NCBI GenBank assembly: GCA_028821405.1
Contig: JAPPGK010000028.1
Location: forward strand, 56,343-120,342
Origin: Gammaproteobacteria bacterium
Lineage (GTDB): Bacteria; Pseudomonadota; Gammaproteobacteria; Pseudomonadales; Azotimanducaceae
Length of the DNA: 64,000 nucleotides
Reading direction: 5' to 3'
Numbering within the stretch: the first letter of the stretch is position 1; the number at the start of each line of letters is the position of its first letter. Positions 15,894 through 27,521 of this stretch are shown here, piece by piece. The notes below the pieces were generated by a model. The model was given only the letters and a program-made list of their open reading frames with translations. It did no database searches and was not told where the DNA came from. Position numbers and translations under genes: made by a program.

Positions 15894-17141
15894 ATGACGC
15901 GACTCCTCTACCAGGCGCTCCTTGTCCTCGCGCTGCCGTGGGTGTGGCTACGGTTGTTCGTGCGGGCGCGGCGCGAAGGCGCCTACCTCGAGCGTCGGTC
16001 GGAGCGTTTCGGCCATGTGCCCGCGGGCTTGTCTTCGGGCGCGGTCTGGTTTCACACCGTCTCCGCGGGGGAAACGAATGCAGCGGCGCCGCTCATCCGA
16101 GCCGTGCAGCAACGCTTCCCCGACGTCCCCTTCCTGGTGACCACCATGACGCCGACGGGGAGTGCGCGCGTGAAAGCGTTGTTGGGGGACACCGTCGAGC
16201 ACTGCTACGCGCCGTACGACTACCCGTGGGCCGTCGGACGGTTCCTGCGCCGCACTCGGCCGAAAGCGCTGGTGCTCATGGAGACCGAACTCTGGCCGAA
16301 TCTCGTGGCACGCACCGCGGCCAGCGGTACGCCGGTGTACCTGGTCAATGCGCGGCTGTCCGAACGTTCCTACCGCGGCTATCGACGCGTCGCGTCACTG
16401 GTTAGGCAGATGCTCGGCGACATCGACCGGATCGTCTGCCAATACGAGGACACGGCGGCGCGGTTTCGGGCACTTGGCGCAAGAAGCGTCGAGGTCGCCG
16501 GCAACGTCAAGTTCGACGCCGAGATGCCGCCCGACCCGTTCGGCGTTGGCGATCTCGGCTTCGGCGATTCGCCGGTGTGGATCGCCGGGAGCACGCATGG
16601 CGGCGAGGAGGAGATCGTGCTCGACGCGCATCGGCGACTGCGCGAGCGGTTCGGCGAACTCAAGCTGATTGTCGCGCCACGGCATCCGGAACGGGCGGCA
16701 ATGGTCGCGGAACTGGCGATCGACCGCGGTTTCTCGACGGGTCTTCTGTCCGCGCGACCGATCGGTGTCGATGTGCTGATCGGCGATGTGATGGGGACGC
16801 TGCCGCACCTCTATCCCCACGCGCTGGTGGCCTTCGTGGGCGGCAGCCTGGACCGGACGGGCGGCCACAACCCGATCGAGGCCGCGGTGCATGGCCTACC
16901 CTTCGCCATGGGGCCCGCGATCCACAACGTCGAAGAGATCTGCGAGCGTTTCGCCGCCGCAGGCTGCTTCCACCCGGTGCTCGACGCCGACGGACTCGCC
17001 GATGTCGTCGGCGACCTCCTAAGCGATCCCTGCCGGCGACGGCGGGAGGGGGAATCGGGCCAACGCGTCGTCGCCCAGAACCGGGGTGCCCGCCAAGCGG
17101 TGGTGGACCGGCTCTGCGACGCCCTGGGAGGCACACCGTAG
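15894..17141 (+). CDS. waaA: 3-deoxy-D-manno-octulosonic acid transferase
   Basis: Inner-membrane-anchored GT30 enzyme that transfers Kdo from CMP-Kdo to lipid IVA, the step before WaaC. The 415 residues begin MTRLLYQALLVLALPWVWLRL, a membrane anchor. They contain the acceptor-site WFHTVSAGETNAAAPLI, the METELWPNLV motif and AFVGGSLDRTGGHNPIEAA. ATG 15894 gives the family N-terminus; in-frame upstream sequence lies antisense to the propeller gene and is not real. It is monocistronic and faces tolC across a short convergent gap. Whether it adds one or two Kdo residues cannot be read. Confidence 0.95.
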   Translation: MTRLLYQALLVLALPWVWLRLFVRARREGAYLERRSERFGHVPAGLSSGAVWFHTVSAGETNAAAPLIRAVQQRFPDVPFLVTTMTPTGSARVKALLGDTVEHCYAPYDYPWAVGRFLRRTRPKALVLMETELWPNLVARTAASGTPVYLVNARLSERSYRGYRRVASLVRQMLGDIDRIVCQYEDTAARFRALGARSVEVAGNVKFDAEMPPDPFGVGDLGFGDSPVWIAGSTHGGEEEIVLDAHRRLRERFGELKLIVAPRHPERAAMVAELAIDRGFSTGLLSARPIGVDVLIGDVMGTLPHLYPHALVAFVGGSLDRTGGHNPIEAAVHGLPFAMGPAIHNVEEICERFAAAGCFHPVLDADGLADVVGDLLSDPCRRRREGESGQRVVAQNRGARQAVVDRLCDALGGTP

Positions 17142-17196
17142 CGCCGCCCCGACGCTTCGCTCCGCCGTGCGCCGGGTCGGCCCCGCGGCCGGATTC

Positions 17197-18642
17197 CTAC
17201 TGGACTTTCTGCACCGGGTTGTCGGCATCCATGTGGGTGTTCAACTCGACGATGTCGTTCGCACTCAGCGTGCCGGCGCTTTCCTTGAGCCGCAGCATGT
17301 TGAGCACATAGTTGTGGCGCGATTGCTGGTAGTTGAATTGCGCCAGGAACAGGTTCTGCTGCGCCAGGAGGACGTCGACGATGTTGCGGGTGCCGACGTC
17401 GTAGCCCGTTTCGGTCGCTTCCATGGCCGCTTCGGCGGACTTGATGGCCTCCGCGCGGGCGGCAACCCTGACCACGTCGGTAACCACCTGTCGGAACCGG
17501 GTGCGGACCTCCTCGGCAACCGTCAGTTCCTCGCCGATTAGCGCTTGTCGAGCCTGCTCGAGATTCAGTCGTGCCTGCTTGACGCCCGCATGCACGCGCA
17601 GGCCCGAGAACAGCGGCATTTGGAAGTTCAGCGAGTAGGACGTATAGGTCGTCGCGGGCCTGCTGGGCAGAAGGACCCCCCCGAAGCTCTGCTGGCCGCT
17701 GCTGTTTCCGTAGCTGGCGGACGCGCTGATCGTCGGCAGATGGGCCGACATCTGGCCCTTGAGGTCGTGCTCGGCTGCTGTCAGGGCGTTCTGCCGCGAG
17801 CGAATGCGGAAGTTCGTCGACATCGCGGTATCGACCCAGGCATCTTCGTCGTTCGGCTCGGGGTCGACGATGGGGAGATCCGCGGCGATGCGATCGATCT
17901 GGGCATAGGCCACGCCGGTCAGCGTGCGTAGCGCTTCGAACGAGATCCAAAGGTCGCTCTCTGCCTGGATGCGGGTCTCCTCCGCGCGATCGTAGGCGGC
18001 CTTGGACTCGAGTACGCCGGTGATGGCGTCGAGTCCCACGTCGTAGCGTTGCTGGACCTGCTCCAGTTGCCGGCGTACGGCTTCTTCGGCGGCCGCGGCG
18101 GATTCAAGGCTCGCCTGGCGCGTTAATACGTTGAGGTAGGCCGCGGCGACCCGGGTGACGAGCAACTGGGAGGTGTTCTCGAGATCCCAGTCCGCCTGCC
18201 TTGCGCGTTCCTTGGCACCTCGGTAGCCGAACCAGGACTGCATGTTGAGCACGGTTTGGTTGACACCTGCGCCCCAGCTTTGGCTGGTGCTGGTCGTCTC
18301 CGGCGTCGGGCGGCCGAAATTCGGGCTGTTCGGGTTGGTATCGATGCTGTCGGACCGGTTGCTGCTCTGCGACCGGCCGGCGTTTGCGTTCGCCTGGGGC
18401 AGAAACGACGAGCGCGCGATGGCGACGCCCCATTTGCGGGAGGCCGCGCTGGCCCGCTGTTGGGCCAGCACGGGGTCGTTGTCGACGGCCTGGGCGTAGA
18501 TCTCGGCGATATCCGCGCCCCACGCGCTACCGGCGAGACAAAATGTGCCTGCGATCAGCAGGCGTCCCAGGAGCGGGCCCGAATGACGCGGTACCCCTCG
18601 TCGAGAACGAGGAGCGGGTGGCAGGTCAAAACTGTGTCTCAT
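17197..18642 (-). CDS. tolC: TolC family outer-membrane efflux channel
   Basis: Trimeric outer-membrane factor for tripartite efflux pumps and type I secretion. The 481 residues include a signal peptide (LLIAGTFCLAGSAWG), the N-terminal ADIAEIYAQAVDNDPVLAQQR typical of TolC, and two outer-membrane-efflux repeats rich in long coiled helices. The C-terminal half has GTRNIVDVLLAQQNLFLAQFNYQQSRHNYVLNMLRLK. ATG 18642 was chosen because AAGGAC lies just upstream and the signal peptide follows at about residue 30; the longer frame adds unlikely residues. No inner-membrane pump partner is adjacent, as usual for a general TolC. Confidence 0.93.
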   Translation of the reverse strand: MRHSFDLPPAPRSRRGVPRHSGPLLGRLLIAGTFCLAGSAWGADIAEIYAQAVDNDPVLAQQRASAASRKWGVAIARSSFLPQANANAGRSQSSNRSDSIDTNPNSPNFGRPTPETTSTSQSWGAGVNQTVLNMQSWFGYRGAKERARQADWDLENTSQLLVTRVAAAYLNVLTRQASLESAAAAEEAVRRQLEQVQQRYDVGLDAITGVLESKAAYDRAEETRIQAESDLWISFEALRTLTGVAYAQIDRIAADLPIVDPEPNDEDAWVDTAMSTNFRIRSRQNALTAAEHDLKGQMSAHLPTISASASYGNSSGQQSFGGVLLPSRPATTYTSYSLNFQMPLFSGLRVHAGVKQARLNLEQARQALIGEELTVAEEVRTRFRQVVTDVVRVAARAEAIKSAEAAMEATETGYDVGTRNIVDVLLAQQNLFLAQFNYQQSRHNYVLNMLRLKESAGTLSANDIVELNTHMDADNPVQKVQ

Positions 18643-18917
18643 GCGAAGTCCTTCAGATGAAAGCGCCGGCGCCGATGGCGGCGGCTGAGAGTCTATCAAA
18701 ATGATCGTCCCGCAATCGCCGGCGCGGGCTTCGCACCGCGCCAGGACGCCCATGCCGTTGGCCTCGCGCCGGACATCGACCAATGGTCTTACGTCTCACC
18801 TCGCGATTTCTGTCGCGCCAAACGCCGACACGCCTGAACTTCGTCGGGAATGTTCCCTGTAGGACGATTACCCGGTTAGAATCGTTAACGAACGGCGGTG
18901 AAAACGACGACAAGGGC

Positions 18918-19364
18918 ATGAGGCGGCGGCCGTACAACATCGACCTGCGTGCGCACTTGGAACAGTGCGACGACAACTACCGTCGTCTCGCCCGGCTGAT
19001 GCCCGACCTCCAGCGTACCGACCGTCGCCACTTCCGGATATTTCCCCGCACGGCGGCGCTGACGGTGACCTTCGAGGTGATTCACCGCAGTCGCTACACG
19101 ACCGTGCTGTCGCTAAGTCTCCCGGCAAGCATTCGCGGCTTCGGCGACATGCGGATCAAGGTTCGCGTCTACCACGACGCCCGCACCGCGGAGGTCATCG
19201 AGTTCCAGGGGCAGCGTCGGTTCGACGCCGTCTACGAGTATCCCAATCCCGAGATGCGGCAGCCCGACGAAAAGGCCCAGGTGAATCGTTTTCTGTCGGA
19301 GTTCCTAAACGCCTGTCTACGGCACGGCGTCGCCCACCAAGAGCGGGTCATGATCGGTTCCTGA
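18918..19364 (+). CDS. DUF1249 family protein (YqiB-like)
   Basis: A 148-residue cytoplasmic protein of the YqiB/DUF1249 family, of unknown function. Typical elements are YNIDLRAHLEQCDDNYRRLARLMPDL at the N-terminus and EYPNPEMRQPDEKAQVNRFLSEFLNACLRHG at the C-terminus. ATG 18918 matches the family start; an upstream in-frame ATG at 18783 adds an arginine-rich stretch without resemblance. It precedes cpdA by nine bases, as in E. coli and Pseudomonas, where this gene sits between nudF and cpdA; nudF is absent here. A TAGAAT at 18877-18882 may be its -10 element. Confidence 0.9.
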   Translation: MRRRPYNIDLRAHLEQCDDNYRRLARLMPDLQRTDRRHFRIFPRTAALTVTFEVIHRSRYTTVLSLSLPASIRGFGDMRIKVRVYHDARTAEVIEFQGQRRFDAVYEYPNPEMRQPDEKAQVNRFLSEFLNACLRHGVAHQERVMIGS

Positions 19365-19373
19365 TAGGATCAC

Positions 19374-20153
19374 ATGGCGGAAGACAAGGATCGGCTTCAC
19401 GTCTTGCAGGTAACGGATTGCCACCTACTGCCATCGCCTGACTCGACACTCCTCGGCGTGTGCACCGCCGACAGTCTGCGGGCCGTTCTCGACGCCGCCT
19501 GCGCCGAGTGTACGCCGGACGCCGTGCTCGCGACCGGCGATCTGGCCCAGGCAGCGTCGCCGGCAACCTACGAACTCTTCCTGGCGATCATGGCCCGCTA
19601 CCACAACGGACCGCTGCTGTGCGTACCGGGCAATCACGACCACGGCACCACGTTCGACGATGCGTTGCCGACGGAGGACTTGGCGTTGGGTGGTTGGCGC
19701 ATATCGGGCGTCGACACGCACATCGACGACGTGGTGGCGGGCGCGGTAAGCGAAGCGGAGATGGCGCGCCTTGAGTCTGCGTTGGACAACGCGAAGGCTT
19801 GGCGTCTCGTGGCGGGTCATCACTGCCCGGTGCCCATTGGCTGCGATTGGCTCGACGTGCACAAGGTCGGCAACGGAGACGAGCTGATCGACGTATTGAA
19901 TGCCGCCGGCGTAGAGGCCTACGTGTTCGGCCATATCCACCAGGAGGTCGAAGCCCAGGCCGGGCTCCCCTTGTACGGAACGCCGTCCACGTGTTTTCAG
20001 TTCGCCCCGGGCTCGCCGTCGTTTGCCATCGACGACGCAAAGCCGGGCTATAGGTGGCTACGGCTCGATCCGGACGGTTCGTTCGAGACCGAGGTCCGGC
20101 GTGTTGACCACTACGACCTCCGGTTGGATCTCACGGATCGCGACAACCGATGA
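19374..20153 (+). CDS. cpdA: 3',5'-cyclic-AMP phosphodiesterase CpdA
   Basis: Metal-dependent class III phosphodiesterase that hydrolyses cAMP to AMP and so tunes CRP signalling. The 259 residues carry the complete calcineurin-like metal-ligand set: VTDCHL, ATGDLAQ, VPGNHDH, VAGHHC and VFGHIHQ. Length and motif spacing fit CpdA rather than general metallophosphoesterases, and the DUF1249 neighbour supports this. The usual yqiA esterase gene between cpdA and parE is missing; 87 bases separate it from parE. The degenerate cyclase-like protein at 24633-25781 is on the other strand and lacks confident catalytic residues, so no cAMP link should be assumed. Confidence 0.93.
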   Translation: MAEDKDRLHVLQVTDCHLLPSPDSTLLGVCTADSLRAVLDAACAECTPDAVLATGDLAQAASPATYELFLAIMARYHNGPLLCVPGNHDHGTTFDDALPTEDLALGGWRISGVDTHIDDVVAGAVSEAEMARLESALDNAKAWRLVAGHHCPVPIGCDWLDVHKVGNGDELIDVLNAAGVEAYVFGHIHQEVEAQAGLPLYGTPSTCFQFAPGSPSFAIDDAKPGYRWLRLDPDGSFETEVRRVDHYDLRLDLTDRDNR

Positions 20154-20240
20154 CCAAGCGGCCAAGACAAGCGACCAGCACGCGGTGGCCCGAGAGTCCG
20201 CTCCACGTATTCTCTCCGGAGAGTCGCTGGGGGTAGCCGG

Positions 20241-22139
<1,899 letters not shown>

Positions 22140-22220
22140 CAGCTGGGTGCTAGGGCGGCTTTTGTGGCGCTAGCTCCGCATGACGGTCGAAGCGCGAAGT
22201 CGCTAAGGAAGCGGTAGTAC

Positions 22221-24476
22221 ATGGACATCGAATCGAACGGACACAGCCCGGCCTCGGACGAGGGCGACGAGGGCCTGCCGCTCCGCACCTACGCGGAACG
22301 CGCCTACCTCGACTACTCGATGTACGTCATCAACGACCGTGCCCTCCCGCATGTCGGCGACGGTCTCAAGCCGGTCCAACGGCGCATCGTCTACGCCATG
22401 TCCGAGTTGGGCCTCACGGCAACGGCCAAGTACGTCAAGTCGGCGCGCACGATCGGGGATGTGCTCGGCAAGTTTCATCCCCACGGCGAGTCCGCCTGCT
22501 ACGAGGCCATGGTGCTGCTCGCGCAGCCGTTCTCGACCCGCTATCCGCTCGTCGACGGCCAGGGCAATTGGGGGGCGCCGGATGATCCCAAGTCGTTCGC
22601 GGCATTGCGCTACACGGAGGCACGGTTGGCGGCTGTCGCCGAGTTGCTGCTCGGCGAACTCGGCCAGGGCACCGTCGACTACGTGCCCAACTTCGACGGC
22701 GTGCTGTCCGAGCCGGAACTGTTGCCGGCACGGCTGCCCGTGGTGCTGCTCAACGGTTCGACGGGGATCGCGGTGGGCATGGCGACGGATATCCCGCCCC
22801 ACAACCTGCGAGAGGTTGCGAACGCGTGCATTCGGCTGATCGATCGCCCGGCGACAACGACGGCGGAACTCATGGAGGATATCCGGGGACCGGACTTCCC
22901 CACCGATGCGGTGATCACGACGGCGCCGGAGGAGATGCGTATCGCCTACGAAACCGGTCGAGGTTCCGTTCGGGCACGGGCTCGCTACGGGCGCGAGAAT
23001 GGCGACGTCGTGATCACCGGACTGCCCTACCAGGCCTCCCCGTCGAAGATCCTGGAGCAGATCGCCGCCCAGATGCAGGCCAAGAAGCTGCCGATGCTCA
23101 CCGACATCCGCGACGAGTCCGACCACGAGAATCCCACCCGCCTCGTGTTGACCCCGCGCTCGAACCGGGTCGATGTCGAGCGGCTGATGAGCCACCTCTT
23201 CGCGACGACGGACTTGGAACGCAACTACCGGCTGAACTTCAATGTCATCGCGCTCGACCGGCGGCCCAAGGTGCTCGGCCTCAAGCGCATGCTCGCCGAG
23301 TGGCTCAAGTTCCGCACCGAGACGGTGCGGCGGCGGTTGGAGTTCCGGCTGGAACGCATCCGCCGACGCCTCCACGTGGTCGAAGGCTTGCTCATCGCCC
23401 ATGTCAGCCTGGACGAAGTCATCCGGATCATCCGCGAAGAAGACGACGCCAAGTCGAAGCTGATGACACGGTTCGCCCTGTCGGATGAACAGGCGACCGC
23501 GATCCTCGACCTTCGGCTGCGGCAACTCGCGAGGCTCGAGGAAGCCAAGCTGGAGGCGGAGAAAGGGGAACTTCTCGCCGAGGCCGGGGACCTCGAGCAG
23601 ACCCTAGGCTCCAGGGCGCGAATGCGAACCCTCATCAAGCAGGAAATCGCGGCCGACGCGGAAAGATACGGCGATTCGCGGCGCTCAGAGTTCGTCGCCG
23701 CGACGGAGGCGCGCCCGTATACGGAGGCGGACCTGGTGTCGACGGAGCCGGTCACCGTGATCCTCTCGGAGAAGGGCTGGGTTCGTGCGGCCAAGGGTCA
23801 CGACATCGACCCTGCGGAGCTGTCCTATCGCACGGGTGACGGGTTCGGGGCAGCGGCCCGGGGCAAGACCAGCGATCCGTGCGTGTTTTTCGACTCGACC
23901 GGCCGGGCCTATTCCGTGGCGCCGCACAGCCTGCCGTCGGCCCGCGGCCAGGGGGAGCCCCTCTCGGGTCGGCTCAACCCGCCAGACGGGTCGCGTTTCG
24001 TCGGTCTCGCGATGGGGCAGGCCGAGCAGCAACTCCTGGTCGCTTCCACCGCCGGCTATGGCTTTGTGACGGAGATCGGCGAGACCGTCAGCAAGACGCG
24101 GAGCGGCAAGTCCGTACTGAACGTACCCGCCGGCGCTACGGCCCTACCTCCCGTGCCCTTCACCCAAGCAACGCATGTTGCCGCCGTAACCAATACCGGG
24201 CGTCTGCTGGCGTTTCCGCTGGGTGATATGCCCCGCCTGTCGCGTGGCAAGGGACAGAAACTCATCAACATCCCGCCCAAGGTGTTCAAGTCCGGGGAGG
24301 AACACGTTGTCGCCGTGGCCGCCTTGGGCGAGGGCAACCGGCTGGTCGTGCACGCGGGTGCCCGCTACACCAAGCTGAGATTCAGAGACTTGACGAACTA
24401 CCTGGGTTCCCGGGCGCAGCGCGGCCGCCTGTTGCCGCGGGGATTCCAGCGGGTTGACAGCATCGCGGTCGAATGA
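22221..24476 (+). CDS. parC: DNA topoisomerase IV subunit A
   Basis: Breakage-reunion subunit of topoisomerase IV. The 751 residues include the N-terminal [21 protein letters not shown], the quinolone-region [14 protein letters not shown] and the active-site tyrosine in [12 protein letters not shown]. The C-terminal pinwheel domain is marked by the FGAAARGK turn and later basic loops. In the E. coli numbering frame, Ser80 is retained and position 79 is Glu rather than Asp; this is probably natural variation. It lies 81 bases after parE in the same orientation. A hairpin with an 8-bp stem follows the stop. Confidence 0.97.
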   Translation: MDIESNGHSPASDEGDEGLPLRTYAERAYLDYSMYVINDRALPHVGDGLKPVQRRIVYAMSELGLTATAKYVKSARTIGDVLGKFHPHGESACYEAMVLLAQPFSTRYPLVDGQGNWGAPDDPKSFAALRYTEARLAAVAELLLGELGQGTVDYVPNFDGVLSEPELLPARLPVVLLNGSTGIAVGMATDIPPHNLREVANACIRLIDRPATTTAELMEDIRGPDFPTDAVITTAPEEMRIAYETGRGSVRARARYGRENGDVVITGLPYQASPSKILEQIAAQMQAKKLPMLTDIRDESDHENPTRLVLTPRSNRVDVERLMSHLFATTDLERNYRLNFNVIALDRRPKVLGLKRMLAEWLKFRTETVRRRLEFRLERIRRRLHVVEGLLIAHVSLDEVIRIIREEDDAKSKLMTRFALSDEQATAILDLRLRQLARLEEAKLEAEKGELLAEAGDLEQTLGSRARMRTLIKQEIAADAERYGDSRRSEFVAATEARPYTEADLVSTEPVTVILSEKGWVRAAKGHDIDPAELSYRTGDGFGAAARGKTSDPCVFFDSTGRAYSVAPHSLPSARGQGEPLSGRLNPPDGSRFVGLAMGQAEQQLLVASTAGYGFVTEIGETVSKTRSGKSVLNVPAGATALPPVPFTQATHVAAVTNTGRLLAFPLGDMPRLSRGKGQKLINIPPKVFKSGEEHVVAVAALGEGNRLVVHAGARYTKLRFRDLTNYLGSRAQRGRLLPRGFQRVDSIAVE

Positions 24477-24482
24477 CCGTAG

Positions 24483-24503
24483 GGGACGCCCTTGCGGCGT
24501 CCC
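24483..24503 (+). terminator. Hairpin after parC (repeat family member)
   Basis: GGGACGCC, loop CTTGC, GGCGTCCC: a perfect 8-bp stem starting seven bases after the parC stop. No T-run follows, so Rho-independent termination is uncertain. The same loop and stem architecture occurs after hflC (42273-42293), suggesting a dispersed repeat used as a 3' end structure. Confidence 0.55.
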
Positions 24504-24632
24504 AAGCTGCGAACGCGTTGCGTTTCCGTAGCCCGGTGGGGGGCGGCGGCACGCCCTGGCGGGCGCGTTGGGACTGCGCTCCTTGGCGGGAGCGTTAGGG
24601 GTGCCCCTACGACGACGGTTCCACCAGGAACG
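24504..24632. other. Convergent intergenic region parC / cyclase-like gene
   Basis: The stretch holds two near-identical GGCGGG(C/A)GCGTT(G/A)GG units around 24557 and 24585 and a short TAGGGG-TG-CCCCTA palindrome at 24596-24609 that could terminate either gene. I see no gene here. Confidence 0.4.
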
Positions 24633-25781
24633 CTATGCAGTTCCTTTCGCGAGAACCTCGCTCTGCCGCGTGAGCAGGGCGTCGTATTCGTCGGCGATCC
24701 CGCTTACCTTGCCCCGGGGCAGGGCGACCGCCGACGACAGCGCCTCCGTCGCCGGGTTCTCCAGTTCCACAAGGTCGACCCGTTGCGGTCGGTCAAGGGC
24801 CTCGTAGGCCGTTTGCCCGATCACGAGGTCGCCGGCGCTGGCCAGGGAGGCAAGCAACAGCACGTCCGACACCGCGGACGGCTTGATGGCGCCGTCATCC
24901 ATGGGGATCCGCCTTGCGGAGAAGTCCACGCCGTAGCGGAACGCATGCGTTGCCTCATCGCCATTCCCGGCTGCGGACGCGAGCAGGCTGCGTACGAGCC
25001 ATGCGGCGCAAATGGCCTCGAAACACCGGTCGTTGAATCCGGAGGACGGGAACACGAGCACGACGCCCGCGCCGCTCAACGCCGCGGCGTGGCCCGCGTA
25101 GAGGTTCGCCACCTTTCGGCACACCGCCAGGCCGCCCTCGAGAAGCGCGTCCCGCGCCGAGGTGTCGGATTCAACCTGGCGCGGCAGGTCGGCAACGACC
25201 ACGAATGTCTTCGCTGGCGGTGCCGTTGGAGTCGGCTTGGAGGCGCGGCCGGAGGGGTCGCGGGAACCCAGGCGCGAACCGAGGTAGAACAGGAAGACCG
25301 TGAGCGCCAGGCCGGCGAAGGCGAACTCCCACGACTCGGCGAGCACAAGGGAGGAAGGGACCGCGAAACTCGCGGGGTCGAGGGCTATGCTGACCTCGCC
25401 CGCCACCGTGTCACCCGCCGCGACAGGGCGGACATAGGTCGGCGCGGTGGCCGGGGCGGCGCCGACGACGACAAACGGCCGCTCGTCCGCGGTGTGGATG
25501 GCGATGCGACGGATCTCCGGACGGGCGGCTAGGCGGTTGGTCAACAACCCAAGCTCGATTCGGTCTCCCCGTAGCAGCGGGTCGAGGGCGAGATGGGCAA
25601 GATCCTCGGCGGTCGCGTTCCCGAACCGGGACATCGCGGCAGCGGCGCGCTCGGCGTTCATGACGCCAATGCTGGCAACAGCCACGCTCCAGGCGATGAC
25701 ATAGCCAGCGGCTGCGGCGAGTGTCACGGCCGTCGACTTTCGCAACCGCCTTGCGGAGGGCTGCGTTGGCTCGTCAGGCAC
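24633..25781 (-). CDS. Two-TM membrane protein with degenerate class III nucleotide-cyclase-like domain
   Basis: The 382 residues start with a short cytoplasmic tail and TM1 (about 17-42). A roughly 110-residue extracytoplasmic segment follows, then TM2 (WEFAFAGLALTVFLFYLGS, about 150-168) and a cytoplasmic C-terminal domain. That domain resembles a class III cyclase fold: TFVVVADLP for strand 1, GAGVVLVFPS, RYGVDFSARRI and SDVLLLASLASAGDLVIGQTAYEAL. The metal-binding Asp pair and transition-state Asn/Arg are not clearly conserved, so it is probably a non-catalytic sensor. The parC-proximal location recalls the AhpA/YtjB (Smp) membrane proteins near serB-parC in Pseudomonas, but that assignment is tentative. 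Its start overlaps epmB by eight bases. Confidence 0.7.
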   Translation of the reverse strand: MPDEPTQPSARRLRKSTAVTLAAAAGYVIAWSVAVASIGVMNAERAAAAMSRFGNATAEDLAHLALDPLLRGDRIELGLLTNRLAARPEIRRIAIHTADERPFVVVGAAPATAPTYVRPVAAGDTVAGEVSIALDPASFAVPSSLVLAESWEFAFAGLALTVFLFYLGSRLGSRDPSGRASKPTPTAPPAKTFVVVADLPRQVESDTSARDALLEGGLAVCRKVANLYAGHAAALSGAGVVLVFPSSGFNDRCFEAICAAWLVRSLLASAAGNGDEATHAFRYGVDFSARRIPMDDGAIKPSAVSDVLLLASLASAGDLVIGQTAYEALDRPQRVDLVELENPATEALSSAVALPRGKVSGIADEYDALLTRQSEVLAKGTA

Positions 25782-26838
25782 CGACGTTGGCTCCGTCCGC
25801 GATGACGAGTTCCTTCGCCGCTCCGCCGGGAACTTCCCGGACCAGCCGCGGCACGAGGTAGCCGGGCAGCCGAGCCATGAGTTCTCGGTGCAGGGCGGCG
25901 GCGCGAGCCTCGGGGACGTCGAAGTGGTGCGTGCCGGCCACCGCGTCGGGCATGTGCAGGTAGTAGGGCATCACCCCCGCCTCGAAGAGCCGCTCCGACA
26001 GTTCGGCCAAGGCTGCGACGTCGTCGTTGATGCCACTTAGCAGCACGCTTTGGTTGAGAAGGGTGAATGCGTCGAGCTGAGCCAGCGCGGTGACGCACGT
26101 TTCGTCGATCTCGTTCGGGTGGTTGAAGTGGAGAACGAGGACCAGGCGTTGGGGAACGCTGGCAAGGGTGTCGACCAGTGCGGGGGTCACGCGTTGGGGG
26201 ATCACCACCGGTAGGCGGGTATGGACCCGAATCCTCGCCACGTGGTCGATGCGAGCCAATGCGCCGAGGAGGCGCGCCAGGTGGCCATCGGTGAGCATCA
26301 ACGGATCGCCCCCGGAGAGAATCACTTCGCGGATCGTCTCGTCTTTCCGAAGGGCATCCAACGAAGGGAAACCGCTGTCCTGTCGATGCTGCGCGTAGGG
26401 AAAGTGGCGGCGGAAGCAATAGCGGCAGTGCACGGCGCATGCGCCGGCGGCGATGACCAGGGCTCTGCCGCGGTACTTCCTCAGGATGCCGGAATCGAGT
26501 ACCGCATGGGCTTCGTCCAGGGGATCGAAGGCGTAGCCGGGAACCGTGTCGGTCTCGTGTGAGGTGGGAAGTACCTGGCGCAGCAGCGGGTCGCGGGGGT
26601 CCCGCCGCCGCATGCGGTCGATATACGGGCGTGGCACGCGCAGCGGAAAGTCGGCAGGCTGCCGCGGTCCGCCGAACCCGGCTTCGAAGGCCTTCGGGTC
26701 AACATCGACGAGCCGCAGTAGTTCGCCCACGTTGGTGACGGCGTCAAGAAGCTCGCGCCGCCACTTCTGCGCACCCCAGGGCAGGCTGGTGCGTTGATCT
26801 TCGACAGCGTTTGTCGAGAGGGTCGTGACGGGTATCAT
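25774..26838 (-). CDS. epmB: EF-P--(R)-beta-lysine pathway lysine 2,3-aminomutase
   Basis: Radical SAM, PLP-dependent enzyme converting (S)-alpha-lysine to (R)-beta-lysine for EF-P modification. The 354 residues have the CxxxCxxC cluster motif in GACAVHCRYCFRRHFPY, the GGDPLML SAM-binding segment and the C-terminal PLP region MPYYLHMPDAVAGTHHFDV. Length and lack of the long C-terminal extension fit EpmB (YjeK) rather than lysine-fermentation KamA. It is divergent from efp-epmA, the same local set as in E. coli, which gives a complete beta-lysylation system. The cyclase-like gene downstream overlaps its 3' end by eight bases. Confidence 0.95.
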   Translation of the reverse strand: MIPVTTLSTNAVEDQRTSLPWGAQKWRRELLDAVTNVGELLRLVDVDPKAFEAGFGGPRQPADFPLRVPRPYIDRMRRRDPRDPLLRQVLPTSHETDTVPGYAFDPLDEAHAVLDSGILRKYRGRALVIAAGACAVHCRYCFRRHFPYAQHRQDSGFPSLDALRKDETIREVILSGGDPLMLTDGHLARLLGALARIDHVARIRVHTRLPVVIPQRVTPALVDTLASVPQRLVLVLHFNHPNEIDETCVTALAQLDAFTLLNQSVLLSGINDDVAALAELSERLFEAGVMPYYLHMPDAVAGTHHFDVPEARAAALHRELMARLPGYLVPRLVREVPGGAAKELVIADGANVGA

Positions 26839-26931
26839 TCGTCGTCTTTCCTGGATCGGCGAAACGGCGGCTCCGGCGGCAGCGCCTTCTAGGCGCGCGT
26901 CAGGGCGATGTGTTCAAGGAGATTGACCAGC

Positions 26932-27504
26932 GTGGCGAGCTATTCTACCAATGAATTCCGGCCCGGATTGAAGGTGCTCCTCGAGGGCGACCCCTGTTCC
27001 ATCTTGGCCAGCGAGTTTGTCAAGCCGGGCAAAGGCCAGGCCTTCACCCGCGTCAAACTACGCAATCTAAAGACCGGGCGCGTATGGGAGCGAACCTATC
27101 GAAGCGGCGAGACCCTCGATGCCGCCGACGTGCTCGAAACCCAGATGGAGTTCCTCTACACGGACGGTGATTTCTGGCATTTCATGAACACCGACGGCAG
27201 TTTCGAGCAAAAGGAGGCCTCCGCCACGGTGGTGGGCGATGTCAAGGGTTGGTTGCAAGGCCAGGAGATGTGCAGCGTCACGTTGTGGAACGACGAGCCG
27301 ATCTCCGTGGTGGCCCCGAACTTCGTGGAGTTGGCCGTCACCGAAACCGATCCGGGGATCCGTGGCGACACCGCCCAGGGCGGTACCAAACCGGCGACGC
27401 TGGCCACCGGGGCCACGATCAAGGTGCCGCTGTTCGTCGAGATCGGCGATGTGCTGAGGATCGACACGCGTACCGGCGAATACGTTAGCCGCGTCAAGGC
27501 CTGA
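26932..27504 (+). CDS. efp: Translation elongation factor P
   Basis: EF-P binds between P and E sites and relieves ribosome stalling at polyproline stretches. The 190 residues contain the three beta-barrel domains. The modification loop [15 protein letters not shown] holds the lysine (position 34-like) that EpmA beta-lysylates. GTG 26932 gives the family N-terminus [21 protein letters not shown]; an upstream in-frame ATG at 26908 would add eight residues. It is divergent from epmB and 17 bases upstream of epmA, so substrate and modifiers are coregulated locally. Confidence 0.96.
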   Translation: MASYSTNEFRPGLKVLLEGDPCSILASEFVKPGKGQAFTRVKLRNLKTGRVWERTYRSGETLDAADVLETQMEFLYTDGDFWHFMNTDGSFEQKEASATVVGDVKGWLQGQEMCSVTLWNDEPISVVAPNFVELAVTETDPGIRGDTAQGGTKPATLATGATIKVPLFVEIGDVLRIDTRTGEYVSRVKA

Positions 27505-27521
27505 GGTCTCGGGCCCGATCG

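Noticed and set aside
14127..17141. A 1004-codon plus-strand frame ending with WaaA
   Set aside because: The first ~590 codons run antisense to the propeller gene and show no domain. WaaA starts at 15894.
22203..23525. A 440-codon frame antisense to parC
   Set aside because: Composition is typical of antisense of GC-rich coding DNA, and parC is unmistakable on the other strand.
22221..24476. Glu at ParC position 79 as a quinolone-resistance mark
   Set aside because: Ser80 is retained and natural variants exist at 79; the sequence alone gives no evidence for resistance.
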